A DNA stretch of 64,000 bases from Paratinospora sagittata (Eukaryota > Streptophyta > Magnoliopsida > Ranunculales > Menispermaceae): positions 26,926,201 through 26,990,200 of the forward strand of contig CM069589.1 of NCBI GenBank assembly GCA_035771175.1, written 5' to 3'. Positions 1-12,937 of this stretch are shown piece after piece. Each line of letters starts with the position of its first letter. The stretch's first letter is position 1. Both the position numbers and the translations under genes were made by a program. The notes below the pieces were generated by a model. The model was given only the letters and a program-made list of their open reading frames with translations, was not told where the DNA came from and did not search any database.

Positions 1-190
1 ATTGGTGTCTACAAGAAAACGTTATGGCTATTTTAGTGTTTGTTACCCATTGACCACCGTACTTGTGAATCTAATCAGCAATCAAAATCAAAAAGCCTTA
101 GCCATTTCTTTGGAAGTATGATTTGAGTTATTCAGAAGGCTTTTAAAATATCGTTTCTTCCTCTTTTCAACGAATTTTCAATCAATCAAG
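1..190 (+). repeat. Representative A monomer (190 bp)
   Basis: This is the first monomer of the trimer. It starts ATTGGTGTC here (ATTGGAGTCC in many copies), then AAAACGTTATGG or AAAACGTTACGC, then TTTGTTACCCATTGACC. It ends with CGTTTCTTCC and CAATCA. Two recurring versions differ at the start (GTGTCCACAAG or GAGTCCGGAAG) and in the middle (TCAGAAGGC or TCGAAAGACG). It is related to B and C mainly in the first 35 and last 50 bases; the centre differs. The inverted repeat seen in B is only weakly traceable here. Confidence 0.93.
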
Positions 191-378
191 CTGGAGTCAG
201 GAATAAAACGTTATGGCTATTTGAATATTTTATCCCAATCAATCAACTTACATATCGACCAAATCGTGAGGAAATCTTCAAAAAGCCATAACTTTTTATC
301 CCGACTTTGATTTGAAGGAGTGAAAAAGAATTGAAAATGCCTTTTCTTCCCATTTCTAACGCATGTTCAATCAGACAA
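191..378 (+). repeat. Representative B monomer (188 bp)
   Basis: This is the second monomer of the trimer. It starts CTGGAGTCAGGAATAAAA, then GTTATGGCTATTTGAATA, and in the middle has AAAAGCCATAACTTTTTATC. It comes in two main versions: CATATCGACC with GAAATCTTC and CCCATTTC, or CTTATCGACC with GAAATGTTC and CCAATTTC. In the first 9 kb these follow an a-a-b pattern with a three-trimer period. The copy shown keeps AAAACGTTATGG where nearly all later B copies have AAAATGTTATGG. Confidence 0.93.
193..308 (+). repeat. Imperfect inverted repeat inside monomer B
   Basis: The left arm spans 193-230 and the right arm 272-308, with a 41-bp spacer. The core is an exact GTTATGGCT at 210-218 facing AGCCATAAC at 284-292. 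Aligning one arm to the reverse complement of the other gives 31 matches in 36 columns, with one single-base gap. The same arrangement recurs in B monomers through the window. It could form a hairpin or cruciform, or simply record an ancient inverted duplication that built the monomer. Confidence 0.85.
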
Positions 379-566
379 ATTGGAGTCAGAATGAAAACGT
401 TATGGTTATTTTAAAGTTTCACACCGATCATTCAATTACTTCTCGTATGAATCGATAAGAAAAATTCAAATAGACTTACAGTTTAATCCTGACACTGATA
501 TGAGATAATAAAAAGGCGTTGAAAATATTGTTTCTTCTTCTTTCCAAGGAATGTGCAATCACTCAA
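379..566 (+). repeat. Representative C monomer (188 bp)
   Basis: This is the third monomer of the trimer. It starts ATTGGAGTCAGAATGAAAAC, then GTTATGGTTATTTTAAAG, TTTCACACCGATCATTCAA and TCTCGTATGAATCGATAAG. It ends GAAAATATTGTTTCTTCTTC and CAATCACTCAA. From about 11 to 40 kb many copies lack seven bases after GGTTA. Beyond about 43 kb the usual C copy reads AAAAAGTGATGG instead of AAAACGTTATGG. A weak inverted-repeat relation like that in B can be traced. Confidence 0.93.
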
Positions 567-3500
567 ATTGGAGTCCGGAAGAAAACGTTATGCCTATTTT
601 AATGTTTGTTACCCATTGACCACCGTACTTGTGAAACTAATCAGCAATCAAAATCAAAAAGCCTTAGCCATTTCTTTGGAAGTATGATTTGAGTTATTCG
701 AAAGACGTTTAAAATATCGTTTCTTCCTCTTTTCAAAGCATTTTTAATCACTCAAACTGGAGTCAGGAATAAAATGTTATGGCTATTTGAATATTTTATC
801 CCGATCAATCAACTTACATATCGACCAAATCGTGAAGAAATCTTCAAAAAGCCATAACTTTTTATCCCGACTTTGATTTGAAGGAGTGAAAAAGAATTGA
901 AAATGCCTTTTCTTCCCATTTCTAACGCATGTTCAATCAAACAAATTGGAGTCACAATGAAAACGTTATGGTTATTTTAAAGTTTCACACCAATCATTCA
1001 ATTACTTCTCGTATGAATCGATAAGAAAAATTCAAATAGACTTACAGTTTAATACTGACACTGGTATGAGTTAATAAAAAGGCGTTGAAAATATTGTTTC
1101 TTCTTCTTTCCAAGGAATGTGCAATCACTCAAATTGGAGTCCGGAAGAAAACGTTACGCCTATTTTAATGTTTGTTACCCATTGACCACCGTACTTGTGA
1201 ATCTAATCAGCAATCAAAATCAAAAAGCCTTAGCCATTTCTTTGGAAGTATGATTTGAGTTATTCAGAAGGCTTTCAAAATATCGTTTCTTCTTCTTTTC
1301 AACGCTTTTTCAATCAATCAAACTGGAGTCAGGAATAAAATGTTATGGCTATTTGAATATTTTATCCCGATCAATCAACTTACATATCGACCAAATCGTG
1401 AAGAGATCTTCGAAAAGCCATAACTTTTTATCCCGACTTTGATTTGAAGGAGTGAAAAAGAATTGAAAATGCCTTTTCTTCCCATTTCTAACGCATGTTC
1501 AATTAGACAAATTGGAGTCAGAATGAAAACGTTATGGTTATTTTAAAGTTTCACACCGATCATTCAATTACTTCTCGTATGAATCGATAAGAAAAATTCA
1601 AATAGACTTACAGTTTAATACTGACACTGATATGAGTTAATAAAATGGCGTTGAAAATATTGTTTCTTCTTCTTTCCATGGAATGTGCAATCACTCAAAT
1701 TGGAGTCCGGAAGAAAACGTTACGCCTATTTTAATGTTTGTTACCCATTGACCACCGTACTTGTGAATCTAATCAGCAATCAAAATCAAAAAGCCTTAGC
1801 CATTTCTTTGGAAGTATGATATGAGTTATTCGAAAGACGTTTAAAATATCGTTTCTTCCTCTTTTCAAAGCATTTTTAATCACTCAAACTGGAGTCAGGA
1901 ATAAAATGTTATGGCTATTTGAATATTTTATCCCGATCAATCAACTTACTTATAGACCAAATCGTGAAGAAATGTTCAAAAAGCCATAACTTTTTATCCC
2001 GACTTCGATTTCAAGGAGTGAAAAAGAATTGAAAATGCCTTTTCTTCCAATTTCTAACGCATGTTCAATCAGACAAATTGGAGTCAGAATGAAAACGTTA
2101 TGGTTATTTTAAAGTTTCACACCGATCATTCAATTACTTCTCGTATGAATCGATAAGAAAAACTCAAATAGACATACAGTTTAATCCTGACTCTGATATG
2201 AGTTAATAAAAAGGCGTTGAAAATATTGTTTCTTCTTCTTTCCAAGGAATGTGCAATCACTCAAATTGGTGTCTACAAGAAAACGTTATGGCTATTTTAA
2301 TGTTTGTTACCCATTGACCACCGTACTTGTGAATCTAATCAGCAATCAAAATCAAAAAGCCATAGCCATTTCTTTGGAAGTATGATTTGAGTTATTCAGA
2401 AGGCTTTCAAAATATCGTTTCTTCCTCTTTTCAACGCATTTTCAATCACTCAAACTGGAGTCAGGAATAAAATGTTATGGCTATTTGAATATTTTATCCC
2501 GATCAATCAACTTACATATCGACCAAATCGTGAAGAAATCTTCAAAAAGCCATAACTTTTTATCCCGACTTTGATTTGAAGGAGTGAAAAAGAATTGAAA
2601 ATGCCTTTTCTTCCCATTTCTAACGCATGTTCAATCAGACAATTTGGAGTCAGAAGGAAAACGTTATGGTTATTTTAAAGTTTCACACCGATCAATCAAT
2701 TACTTCTCGTATGAATCGATAAGAAAAATTCAAAAAGTCTTACAGTTTAATACTGACACTAATATGAGTTAATAAAAAGGCATTGAAAATATTGTTTCTT
2801 CTTCTTTCCAAGGAATGTGCAATCACTCAAATTGGAGTCCGAAAGAAAACGTTACGCCTATTTTAATGTTTGTTACCCATTGACCACCGTACTTGTGAAT
2901 CTAATCAGCAGTCAAAATCAAAAAGCCTTAGCCATTTCTTTGGAAGTATGATTTGAGTTATTCAGAAGGCTTTTAAAATATCGTTTCTTCCTCTTTTCAA
3001 CGCATTTTCAATCACTCAAACTGGAGTCAGGAATAAAATGTTATGGCTATTTGAATATTTTATCCCGATCAATCAACTTACATATCGACCAAATCGTGAT
3101 GAAATCTTCAAAAAGCCATAACTTTTTATCCCGACTTTGATTTGAAGGAGTGAAAAAGAATTGAAAAATGCCTTTTCTTCCCATTTCTAACGCATGTTCA
3201 ATCAGACAAATTGGAGTCAGAAGGAAAACGTTATGGTTATTTTAAAGTTTCACACCGATCATTCAATTACTTCTCGTATGAATCGATAAGAAAAATTCAA
3301 ATAGACTTACAGTTTAATCCTGACACTGATATGAGTTAATAAAAAGGCGTTGAAAATATTGTTTCTTCTTCTTTCCAAGGAATGTGCCATCACTCAAATT
3401 GGAGTCCGGAAGAAAACGTTACGCCTATTTTAATGTTTGTTTCCCATTGACCACCGTACTTGTGAATCTAATCAGCAATCAAAATCAAAAAGCCTTAGCC

Positions 3501-6500
3501 ATTTCTTTGGAAGTATGATATGAGTTATTCGAAAGACGTTTAAAATATCGTTTCTTCCTCTTTTCAAAGCATTTTTAATCACTCAAACTGGAGTCAGAAA
3601 TAAAATGTTATGGCTATTTGAATATTTTATCCCGATCAATCAACTTACTTATCGACCAAATCGTGAAGAAATGTTCAAAAAGCCATAACTTTTTATCCCG
3701 ACTTCGATTTCAAGGAGTGAAAAAGAATTGAAAATGCCTTTTCTTCCAATTTCTAACGCATGTTCAATCAGACAAATTGAAGTCAGAATGAAAACGTTAT
3801 GGTTATTTTAAAGTTTCACACCGATCATTCAATTACTTCTCGTATGAATCGATAAGAAAAATTCAAATAGACATACAGTTTAATCCTGACACTGATATGA
3901 GTTAATAAAAAGGCGTTGAAAATATTGTTTCTTCTTCTTTTCAAGGAATGTGCAATCACTCAAATTGGTGTCCACAAGAAAACTTTATGGCTATTTTAAT
4001 GTTTGTTACCCATTGACCACCGTACTTTTGAATCTAATCAGCAATCAAAATCAAAAAGCCTTAGCCATTTCTTTGGAAGTATGATTTGAGTTATTCAGAA
4101 GGCTTTCAAAATATCGTTTCTTCCTCTTTTCAACGCATTTTCAATCACTCAAACTGGAGTCAGGAATAAAATGTTATGGCTATTTGAATATTTTATCCCG
4201 ATCAATCAACTTACATATCGACCAAATCGTGAAGAAATCTTCAAAAAGCCATAACTTTTTATCCCGACTTTGATTTGAAGGAGTGAAAAAGAATTGAAAA
4301 TGCCTTTTCCTCCCATTTCTAACGCATGTTCAATCAGACAATTTGGAGTCAGAATGAAAACGTTATGGTTATTTTAAAGTTTCACACCGATCATTCAATT
4401 ACTTCTCGTATGAATCGATAAGAAAAATTCAAATAGGCTTACAGTTTAATACAGACACTGATATGAGTTAATAAAAAGGCGTTGAAAATATTGTTTCTTC
4501 TTCTTTCCAAGGAATGTGCAATCACTCAAATTGGAGTCCGGAAGAAAACGTTACGCCTATTTTAATGTTTGTTACCCATTGACCACCGTACTTGTGAATC
4601 TAATCAGCAATCAAAATCAAAAAGCCTTAGCCATTTCTTTGGAAGTATGATTTGAGTTATTCAGAAGGCTTTTAAAATATCGTTTCTTCCTCTTTTCAAC
4701 GCATTTTCAATCACTCAAACTGGAGTCAGGAATAAAATGTTATGGCTATTTGAATATTTTATCGCGATCAATCAACTTACATATCGACCAAATCGTGAAG
4801 AAATCTTCAAAAAGCCATAACTTTTTATCCCGACTTTGATTTGAAGGAGTGAAAAAGAATTGAAAATGCCTTTTCTTCCCATTTCTAACGCATGTTCAAT
4901 CAGACAAATTGGAGTCAGAATGAAAACGTTATGGTTATTTTGAAGTTTCACACCGATCATTCAATTACTTCTCGTATGAATCGATAAGAAAAATTCAAAT
5001 AGACTTACAGTTTAATACTGACACTGATATGAGTTAATAAAAAGGCGTTGAAAATATTGTTTCTTCTTCTTTCCAAGGAATGTGCAATCACTCAAATTGG
5101 AGTCCGGAAGAAAACGTTACGCCTATTTTAATGTTTGTTACCCATTGACCGCCGTACTTGTGAATCTAATCAGCAATCAAAATCAAAAAGCCTTAGCCAT
5201 TTCTTTGGAAGTATGATTTGAGTTATTCAGAAGGCTTTTAAAATATCGTTTCTTCCTCTTTTCAAAGCATTTTTAATCACTCAAACTGGAGTCAGGAATA
5301 AAATGTTATGGCTATTTGAATATTTTATCCCGATCAATCAACTTACTTAACGACCAAATCGTGAAGAAATGTTCAAAAAGCCATAACTTTTTATCCCGAC
5401 TTCGATTTTAAGGAGTGAAAAAGAATTGAAAATGCCTTTTCTTCCAATTTCTAACGCATGTTCAATCAGACAAATTGGAGTTAGAACGAAAACGTTATGG
5501 TTATTTTAAAGTTTCACACTGATCATTCAATTACTTCTCGTATGAATCGATAAGAAAAATTCAAATAGACATACAGTTTAATCCTGACTCTGATATGAGT
5601 TAATAAAAAGGCGTTGAAAATATTGTTTCTTCTTCTTTCCAAGGAATGTGCAATCACTCAAATTGGTGTCCACAAGAAAACGTTATGGCTATTTTAATGT
5701 TTGTTACCCATTGACCACCGTACTTGTGAATCTAATGAGCAATCAAAATCAAAAACCCTTAGCCATTTCTTTGGAAGTGTGATTTGAGTTATTCAGAAGG
5801 CTTTCAAAATATCGTTTCTTCCTCTTTTCAACGCATTTTCAATCACTCAAACTGGAGTCAGGAATAATATGTTATGGCTATTTGAATATTTTATCCCGAT
5901 CAATCAACTTACATATCGACCAAATCGTGAAGAAATCTTCAAAAAGCCATAACTTTTTATCCCGACTTTGATTTGAAGGAGTGAAAAAGAATTGAAAATG
6001 CCTTTTCTTCCCATTTCTAACGCATGTTCAATCAGACAAATTGGAGTCAGAATGAAAACGGTATGGTTATTTTAAAGTTTCACACCGATCATTCCATTAC
6101 TTCCCGTATGAATCGATAAGAAAAATTCAAATAGACTTACAGTTTAATACTGACACTGATATGAGTTAATAAAAAGGCGTTGAAAATATTGTTTCTTCTT
6201 CTTTCCAAGGAATGTGCAATCACTCAAATTGGTGTCCGAAAGAAAACGTTACGCCTATTTTAATGTTTGTTACCCATTGACCACCGTACTTGTGAATCTA
6301 ATCAGCAGTCAAAATCGAAAAGCCTTAGCCATTTCTTTGGAAGTATGATTTGAGTTATTCAGAAGGCTTTTAAAATATCGTTTCTTCCTCTTTTCAACGC
6401 ATTTTCAATCACTCAAACTGGAGTCAGGAATAAAATGTTATGGCTATTTGAATATTTTATCCCGATCAATCAACTTACGTATCGACCAAATCGTGAAGAA

Positions 6501-9500
6501 ATATTCAAAAAGCCATAACTTTTTATCCCGACTTTGATTTGAAGGAGTGAAAAAGAATTGAAAATGCCTTTTCTTCCCATTTCTAACGCATGTTCAATCA
6601 GACAAATTGGAGTCAGAATGAAAACGTTATGGTTATTTTAAAGTTTCACACCGATCATTCAATTACTTCTCGTATGAATCGATAAGAAAAATTCAAATAG
6701 ACTTACAGTTTAATCCTGACACTGATATGAGTTAATAAAAAGGCGTTGAAAATATTGTTTCTTCTTCTTTCCAAGGAATGTGCAATCACTCAAATTGGTG
6801 TCCGGAAGAAAACGTTACGCCTATTTTAATGTTTGTTTCCCATTGACCACCGTACTTGTGAATCTAATCAGCAATCAAAATCAAAAAGCCTTAGCCATTT
6901 CTTTGGAAGTTTGATATGAGTTATTCGAAAGACGTTTAAAATATCGTTTCTTCCTCTTTTCAAAGCATTTTTAATCACTCAAACTGGAGTCAGGAATAAA
7001 ATGTTATGGCTATTTGAATATTTTATCCCGATCAATCAACTTACTTATCGACCAAATCGTGAAGAAATGTTCAAAAAGCCATAACTTTTTATCCCGACTT
7101 CGATTTCAAGGAGTGAAAAAGAATTGAAAATGCCTTTTCTTCCAATTTCTAACGCATGTTCAATCAGACAAATTGGAGTCAGAATGAAAACGTTATGGTT
7201 ATTTTAAAGTTTCACACCGATCATTCAATTACTTCTCGTATGAATCGATAAGAAAAATTCAAACAGACTTACAGTTTAATCCTGACACTGATGTGAGTTA
7301 ATAAAAATGCGTTGAAAATATTGTTTCTTCTTCTTTTCAAGGAATGTGCATTCACTCAAATTGGTGTCCACAAGAAAACGTTATGGCTATTTTAATGTTT
7401 GTTACCCATTGACGGCCGTACTTGTGAATCTAATCAGCAATCAAAATCAAAAAGCCTTAGCCATTTCTTTGGAAGTATGATTTGAGTTATTCAGAAGGCT
7501 TTCAAAATATCGTTTCTTCCTCTTTTCAACGCATTTTCAATCACTCAAACTGGAGTCAGGAATAAAATGTTATGGCTATTTGTATATTTTATCCCGATCA
7601 ATCAACTTACATATCGACCAAATCGTGAAGAAATCTTCAAAAAGCCATAACTTTTTATCCCGACTTTGATTTGAAGGAGTGAAAAAGAATTGAAAATGCC
7701 TTTTCTTCCCATTTCTAACGCATGTTCAATCAGACAAATTGGAGTCAGAATGAAAACGTTATGGTTATTTTGAAGTTTCGCACCGATCATTCAATTACTT
7801 CTCGTATGAATCGATAAGAAAAATTCAAATAGACTTACAGTTTTATACTGACACTGATATGAGTTAATAAAAAGGCGTTGAAAATATTGTTTCTTCTTCT
7901 TTCCAAGGAATGTGCAATCACTCAAATTGGAGTCCGGAAGAAAACGTTACGCCTATTTTAATGTTTGTTACCCATTGACCACCGTACTTGTGAATCTAAT
8001 CAGCAATCAAAATCAAAAAGCCTTAGCCATTTCTTTGGAAGTATTATATGAGTTATTCGAAAGACGTTTAAAATATCGTTTCTTCCTCTTTTCAAAGCAT
8101 TTTTAATCACTCAAACGGGAGTCAGGAATAAAATGTTATGGCTATTTGAATATTTTATCCCGATCAATCAACTTACTTATCGACCAAATCGTGAAGAAAT
8201 GTTCAAAAAGCCATAACTTTTTATCCCGACTTCGATTTCAAGGAGTGAAAAAGAATTGAAAATGCCTTTTCTTCCAATTTCTAACGCATGTTCAATCAGA
8301 CAAATTGGAGTCAGAACGAAAACGTTATGGTTATTTTAAAGTTTCACACCGATCATTCAATTACTTCTCGTATGAATCGATAAGAAAAATTGAAATAGAC
8401 ATACAGTTTAATCCTGACTCTGATATGAGTTAATAAAAAGGCGTTGAAAATATTGTTTCTTCTTCTTTCCAAGGAATGTGCAATCACTCAAATTGGTGTC
8501 CACAAGAAAACGTTATGGCTATTTTAATGTTTGTTACCCATTGACCGCCGTACTTGTGAATCTAATCAGCAATCAAAATCAAAAAGCCTTAGCCATTTCT
8601 TTGGAAGTATGATTTGAGTTATTCAGAAGGCATTCAAAATATCGTTTCTTCCTCTTTTCAACGCATTTTCAATCACTCAAACTGGAGTCAGGAATAAAAT
8701 GTTATGGCTATTTGAATATTTTATCCCGATCAATCAACTTACATATCGACCAAATCGTGAAGAAATCTTCAAAAAGCCATAACTTTTTATCCCGACTTTG
8801 ATTTGAAGGAGTGAAAAAGAATTGAAAATGCCTTTTCATCCCATTTCTAACGCATGTTCAATCAGACAAATTGGAGTCAGAATGAAAACGTTATGGTTAT
8901 TTTAAAGTTTCACAACGATCATTCCATTACTTCTCGTATGAATCGATAAGAAAAATTCAAATAGACTTACAGTATAATACTGACACTGATATGAGTTAAT
9001 AAAAAGGCGTTGAAAATATTGTTTCTTCTTCTTTCCAAGGAATGTGCAATCACTCAAATTGGAGTCCGGAAGAAAACGTTACGCCTATTTTAATGTTTGT
9101 TACCCATTGACCACCGTACTTGTGAATCTAATCAGCAATCAAAATCAAAAAGCCTTAGCCATTTCTTTGGAAGTATGATATGAGTTATTCGAAAGACGTT
9201 TAAAATATCGTTTCTTCCTCTTTTCAAAGCATTTTTAATCACTCAAACTGGAGTCAGGAATAAAATGTTATGGCTATTTGAATATTTTATCCCGATCAAT
9301 CAACTTACTTATCGACCATATCGTGAAGAAATGTTCAAAAAGCCATAACTTTTTATCCCGACTTCGATTTCAAGGAGTGAAAAAGAATTGAAAATGCCTT
9401 TTCTTCCAATTTCTAACGCATGTTCAATCAGACAAATTGGAGTCAGAACGAAAACGTTATGGTTATTTTAAAGTTTCACACCGATCATTCAATTACTTCT

Positions 9501-9623
9501 CGTATGAATCGATAAGAAAAATTCAAATAGACTTACAGTATAATACTGACACTGATATGAGTTAATAAAAAGGCGTTGAAAATATTGTTTCTTCTTCTTT
9601 CCAAGGAATGTGCAATCACTCAA

Positions 9624-10096
9624 ATTGGAGTCCGGAAGAAAACGTTACGCCTATTTTAATGTTTGTTACTCATTGACCACCGTACTTGTGAATCTAATCA
9701 GCAATCAAAATCAAAAAGCCTTAGCCATTTCTTTGGAAGTATTATATGAGTTATTCGAAAGACGTTTAAAATATCGTTTCTTCCTCTTTTCAAAGCATTT
9801 TTAATCACTCAAACGGGAGTCAGGAATAAAATGTTATGGCTATTTGAATATTTTATCCCGATCAATCAACTTACTTATCGACCAAATCGTGAAGAAATGT
9901 TCAAAAAGCCATAACTTTTTATCCCGATCATTCAATTATTTTAAAGTTTCACAACGATCATTCCATTACTTCTAGTATGAATCGATAAGAAAAATTCAAA
10001 TAGACTTACAGTATAATACTGACACTGATATGAGTTAATAAAAAGGCGTTGAAAATATTGTTTCTTCTTCTTTCCAAGGAATGTGCAATCACTCAA
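9624..10096. repeat. Shortened 473-bp trimer with rearranged B-C junction
   Basis: This trimer is 93 bp short. B runs normally to TTTTTATCCCGA near 9926. About 11 bases matching the C sequence after CCGA (TCATTCAATTA) follow, and then the text returns to an earlier C position (TTATTTTAAAGTTTCAC). The second half of B and the start of C are missing. The A monomer at 9624 and its successor at 10097 are nearly identical, and both read GTATTATATG where most A copies have GTATGAT. Confidence 0.88.
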
Positions 10097-12937
10097 ATTG
10101 GAGTCCGGAAGAAAACGTTACGCCTATTTTAATGTTTGTTACTCATTGACCACCGTACTTGTGAATCTAATCAGCAATCAAAATCAAAAAGCCTTAGCCA
10201 TTTCTTTGGAAGTATTATATGAGTTATTCGAAAGACGTTTAAAATATCGTTTCTTCCTCTTTTCAAAGCATTTTTAATCACTCAAACGGGAGTCAGGAAT
10301 AAAATGTTATGGCTATTTGAATATTTTATCCCGATCAATCAACTTACTTATCGACCAAATCGTGAAGAAATGTTCAAAAAGCCATAACTTTTTATCCCGA
10401 CTTCGATTTCAAGGAGTGAAAAAGAATTGAAAATGCCTTTTCTTCCAATTTCTAACGCATGTTCAATCAGACAAATTGGAGTCAGAACGAAAACGTTATG
10501 GTTATTTTAAAGTTTCACACCGATCATTCAATTACTTCTCGTATGAATCGATAAGAAAAATTGAAATAGACATACAGTTTAATCCTGACTCTGATATGAG
10601 TTAATAAAAAGGCGTTGAAAATATTGTTTCTTCTTCTTTCCAAGGAATGTGCAATCACTCAAATTGGTGTCCACAAGAAAACGTGATGGCTATTTTAATG
10701 TTTGTTACCCATTGACCGCCGTACTTGTGAATCTAATCAGCAATCAAAATCAAAAAGCCTTAGCCATTTCTTTGGAAGTATGATTTGAGTTATTCAGAAG
10801 GCATTCAAAATATCGTTTCTTCCTCTTTTCAACGCATTTTCAATCACTCAAACTGGAGTCAGGAATAAAATGTTATGGCTATTTGAATATTTTATCCCGA
10901 TCAATCAACTTACATATCGACCAAATCGTGAAGAAATCTTCAAAAAACCATAACTTTTTATCCCGACTTTGATTTGAAGGAGTGAAAAAGAATTGAAAAT
11001 GCCTTTTCTTCCCATTTCTAACGCATGTTCAATCAGACAAATTGGAGTCAGAATGAAAACGTTATGGTTAGTTTCACACCGATCATTCCATTACTTCTCG
11101 GATGAATCGATAAGAAAAATTCAAATAGACTTACAGTTTAATACTGACACTGATATGAGTTAATAAAAAGGCGTTGAAAATATTGTTTCTTCTTCTTTCA
11201 AAGGAATGTGCAATCACTCTTATTGGAGTCCGAAAGAAAACGTTACGCCTATTTTAATGTTTGTTACCCATTGACCACCGTACTTGTGAATCTAATCAGC
11301 AATCAAAATCAAAAAGCCTTAGCCATTTCTTTAGAAGTATGATTTGAGTTATTCGAAAGACGTTTAAAATATCGTTTCTTCCTCTTTTCAAAGCATTTTT
11401 AATCACTCAAACTGGAGTCAGGAATAAAATGTTATGGCTATTTGAATATTTTATCCCGATCAATCAACTTACATATCGACCAAATCGTGAAGAAATCTTC
11501 AAAAAGCCATAACTTTTTATCCCGACTTTGATTTGAAGGAGTGAAAAAGAATTGAAAATGCCTTTTCTTCCCATTTCTAACGCATGTTCAATCAGACAAA
11601 TTGGAGTCAGAATGAAAACGTTATGGTTATTTTAAAGTTTCACAACGATCATTCCATTACTTCTAGTATGAATCGATAAGAAAAATTCAAATAGACTTAC
11701 AGTATAATACTGACACTGATATGAGTTAATAAAAAGGCGTTGAAAATATTGTTTCTTCTTCTTTCCAAGGAATGTGCAATCACTCAAATTGGAGTCCGGA
11801 AGAAAACGTTACGCCTATTTTAATGTTTGTTACTCATTGACCACCGTACTTGTGAATCTAATCAGCAATCAAAATCAAAAAGCCTTAGCCATTTCTTTGG
11901 AAGTATGATATGAGTTATTCGAAAGACGTTTAAAATATCGTTTCTTCCTCTTTTCAAAGCATTTTTAATCACTCAAACTGGAGTCAGGAATAAAATGTTA
12001 TGGCTATTTGAATATTTTATCCCGATCAATCAACTTACTTATCGACCAAATCGTGAAGAAATGTTCAAAAAGCCATAACTTTTTATCCCGACTTCGATTT
12101 CAAGGAGTGAAAAAGAATTGAAAATGCCTTTTCTTCCAATTTCTAACGCATGTTCAATCAGACAAATTGGAGTCAGAACGAAAACGTTATGGTTATTTTA
12201 AAGTTTCACACCGATCATTCAATTACTTCTCGTATGAATCGATAAGAAAAATTCAAATAGACAAACAGTTTAATCCTGACTCTGATATGAGTTAATAAAA
12301 AGGCGTTGAAAATATTGTTTCTTCTTCTTTCCAAGGAATGTGCAATCACTCAAATTGGTGTCCCCAAGAAAACGTTATGGCTATTTTAATGTTTGTTACC
12401 CATTGACCACCGTACTTGTGAATCTAGTTAGCAATCAAAATCAAAAACCTTAGCCATTTCTTTGGAAGTATGATTTGAGTTATTTAGAAGGCTTTCAAAA
12501 TATCGTTTCTTCCTCTTTTCAACGCATTTTCAATCACTCAAACTGGAGTCAGGAATAAAATGTTATGGCTATTTGAATATTTTATCCCGATCAATCAACT
12601 TACATATCGACCAAATCGTGAAGAAATCTTCAAAAAACCATAACTTTTTATCCCGACTTTGATTTGAAGGAGTGAAAAAGAATTGAAAATGCCTTTTCTT
12701 CCCATTTCTAACGCATGTTCAATCAGACAAATTGGAGTCAGAATGAAAACGTTATGGTTAGTTTCACACCGATCATTCCATTACTTCTCGGATGAATCGA
12801 TAAGAAAAATTCAAATAGACTTACAGTTTAATACTGACACTGATATGAGTTAATAAAAAGGCGTTGAAAATATTGTTTCTTCTTCTTTCAAAGGAATGTG
12901 CAATCACTCTTATTGGAGTCCGAAAGAAAACGTTACG
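10097..12937. repeat. Sub-array 2, first appearance of the 7-bp-deleted C
   Basis: Trimer starts are 10097, 10663, 11222, 11788, 12354 and 12912. Parts are copies of the preceding array. The segment around 10562 matches that around 8391 (offset 2171, equal to the 473-bp unit plus three trimers). The segment around 12791 matches 11101 (offset 1690, shared TCTCGGATGAATCG and CACTCTTATTGG). Two C monomers here (11041-11221 and 12731-12911) carry the 7-bp deletion. Confidence 0.85.
11041..11221 (+). repeat. C monomer with 7-bp deletion (first of 17)
   Basis: GGTTATTTTAAAGTTTCAC is reduced to GGTTAGTTTCAC, making the trimer 559 bp. The same deletion is seen in C monomers starting at 11041, 12731, 13856, 14415, 16672, 18929, 19488, 21745, 25134, 26823, 29080, 30771, 33028, 34153, 36410, 37535 and 39792. 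None occurs before 11 kb or after 40 kb. Exact sharing implies one original event spread by copying, and it accounts for the odd higher-order periods of 1125, 1691 and 2257 bp. Confidence 0.92.

Larger units (their letters stand above)
1..9623. repeat. Regular sub-array 1 (17 trimers, ~1.7-kb nine-monomer period)
   Basis: Trimer starts are 1, 567, 1133, 1699, 2265, 2831, 3398, 3964, 4530, 5096, 5662, 6228, 6794, 7360, 7926, 8492 and 9058. All steps are 566 bp except one 567, caused by an extra A near 3162-3168. A monomers starting GTGTC(T/C)(A/C)CAAG sit at 2265, 3964, 5662 and 7360, three trimers apart, and the B versions follow the same three-trimer rhythm. This is a higher-order repeat of about 1698 bp. 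The rhythm breaks after 7360, where the next such A is at 8492. Confidence 0.88.

Noticed and set aside
7912..8106. Similar 62-64 codon open frames at several trimers on both strands (for example 7912, 9610, 10083, 42223, 50705, and minus-strand 4772-4960 and 7602-7790)
   Set aside because: All are the same satellite text with single-base changes that remove a recurring stop. They are shadows of the repeat period.
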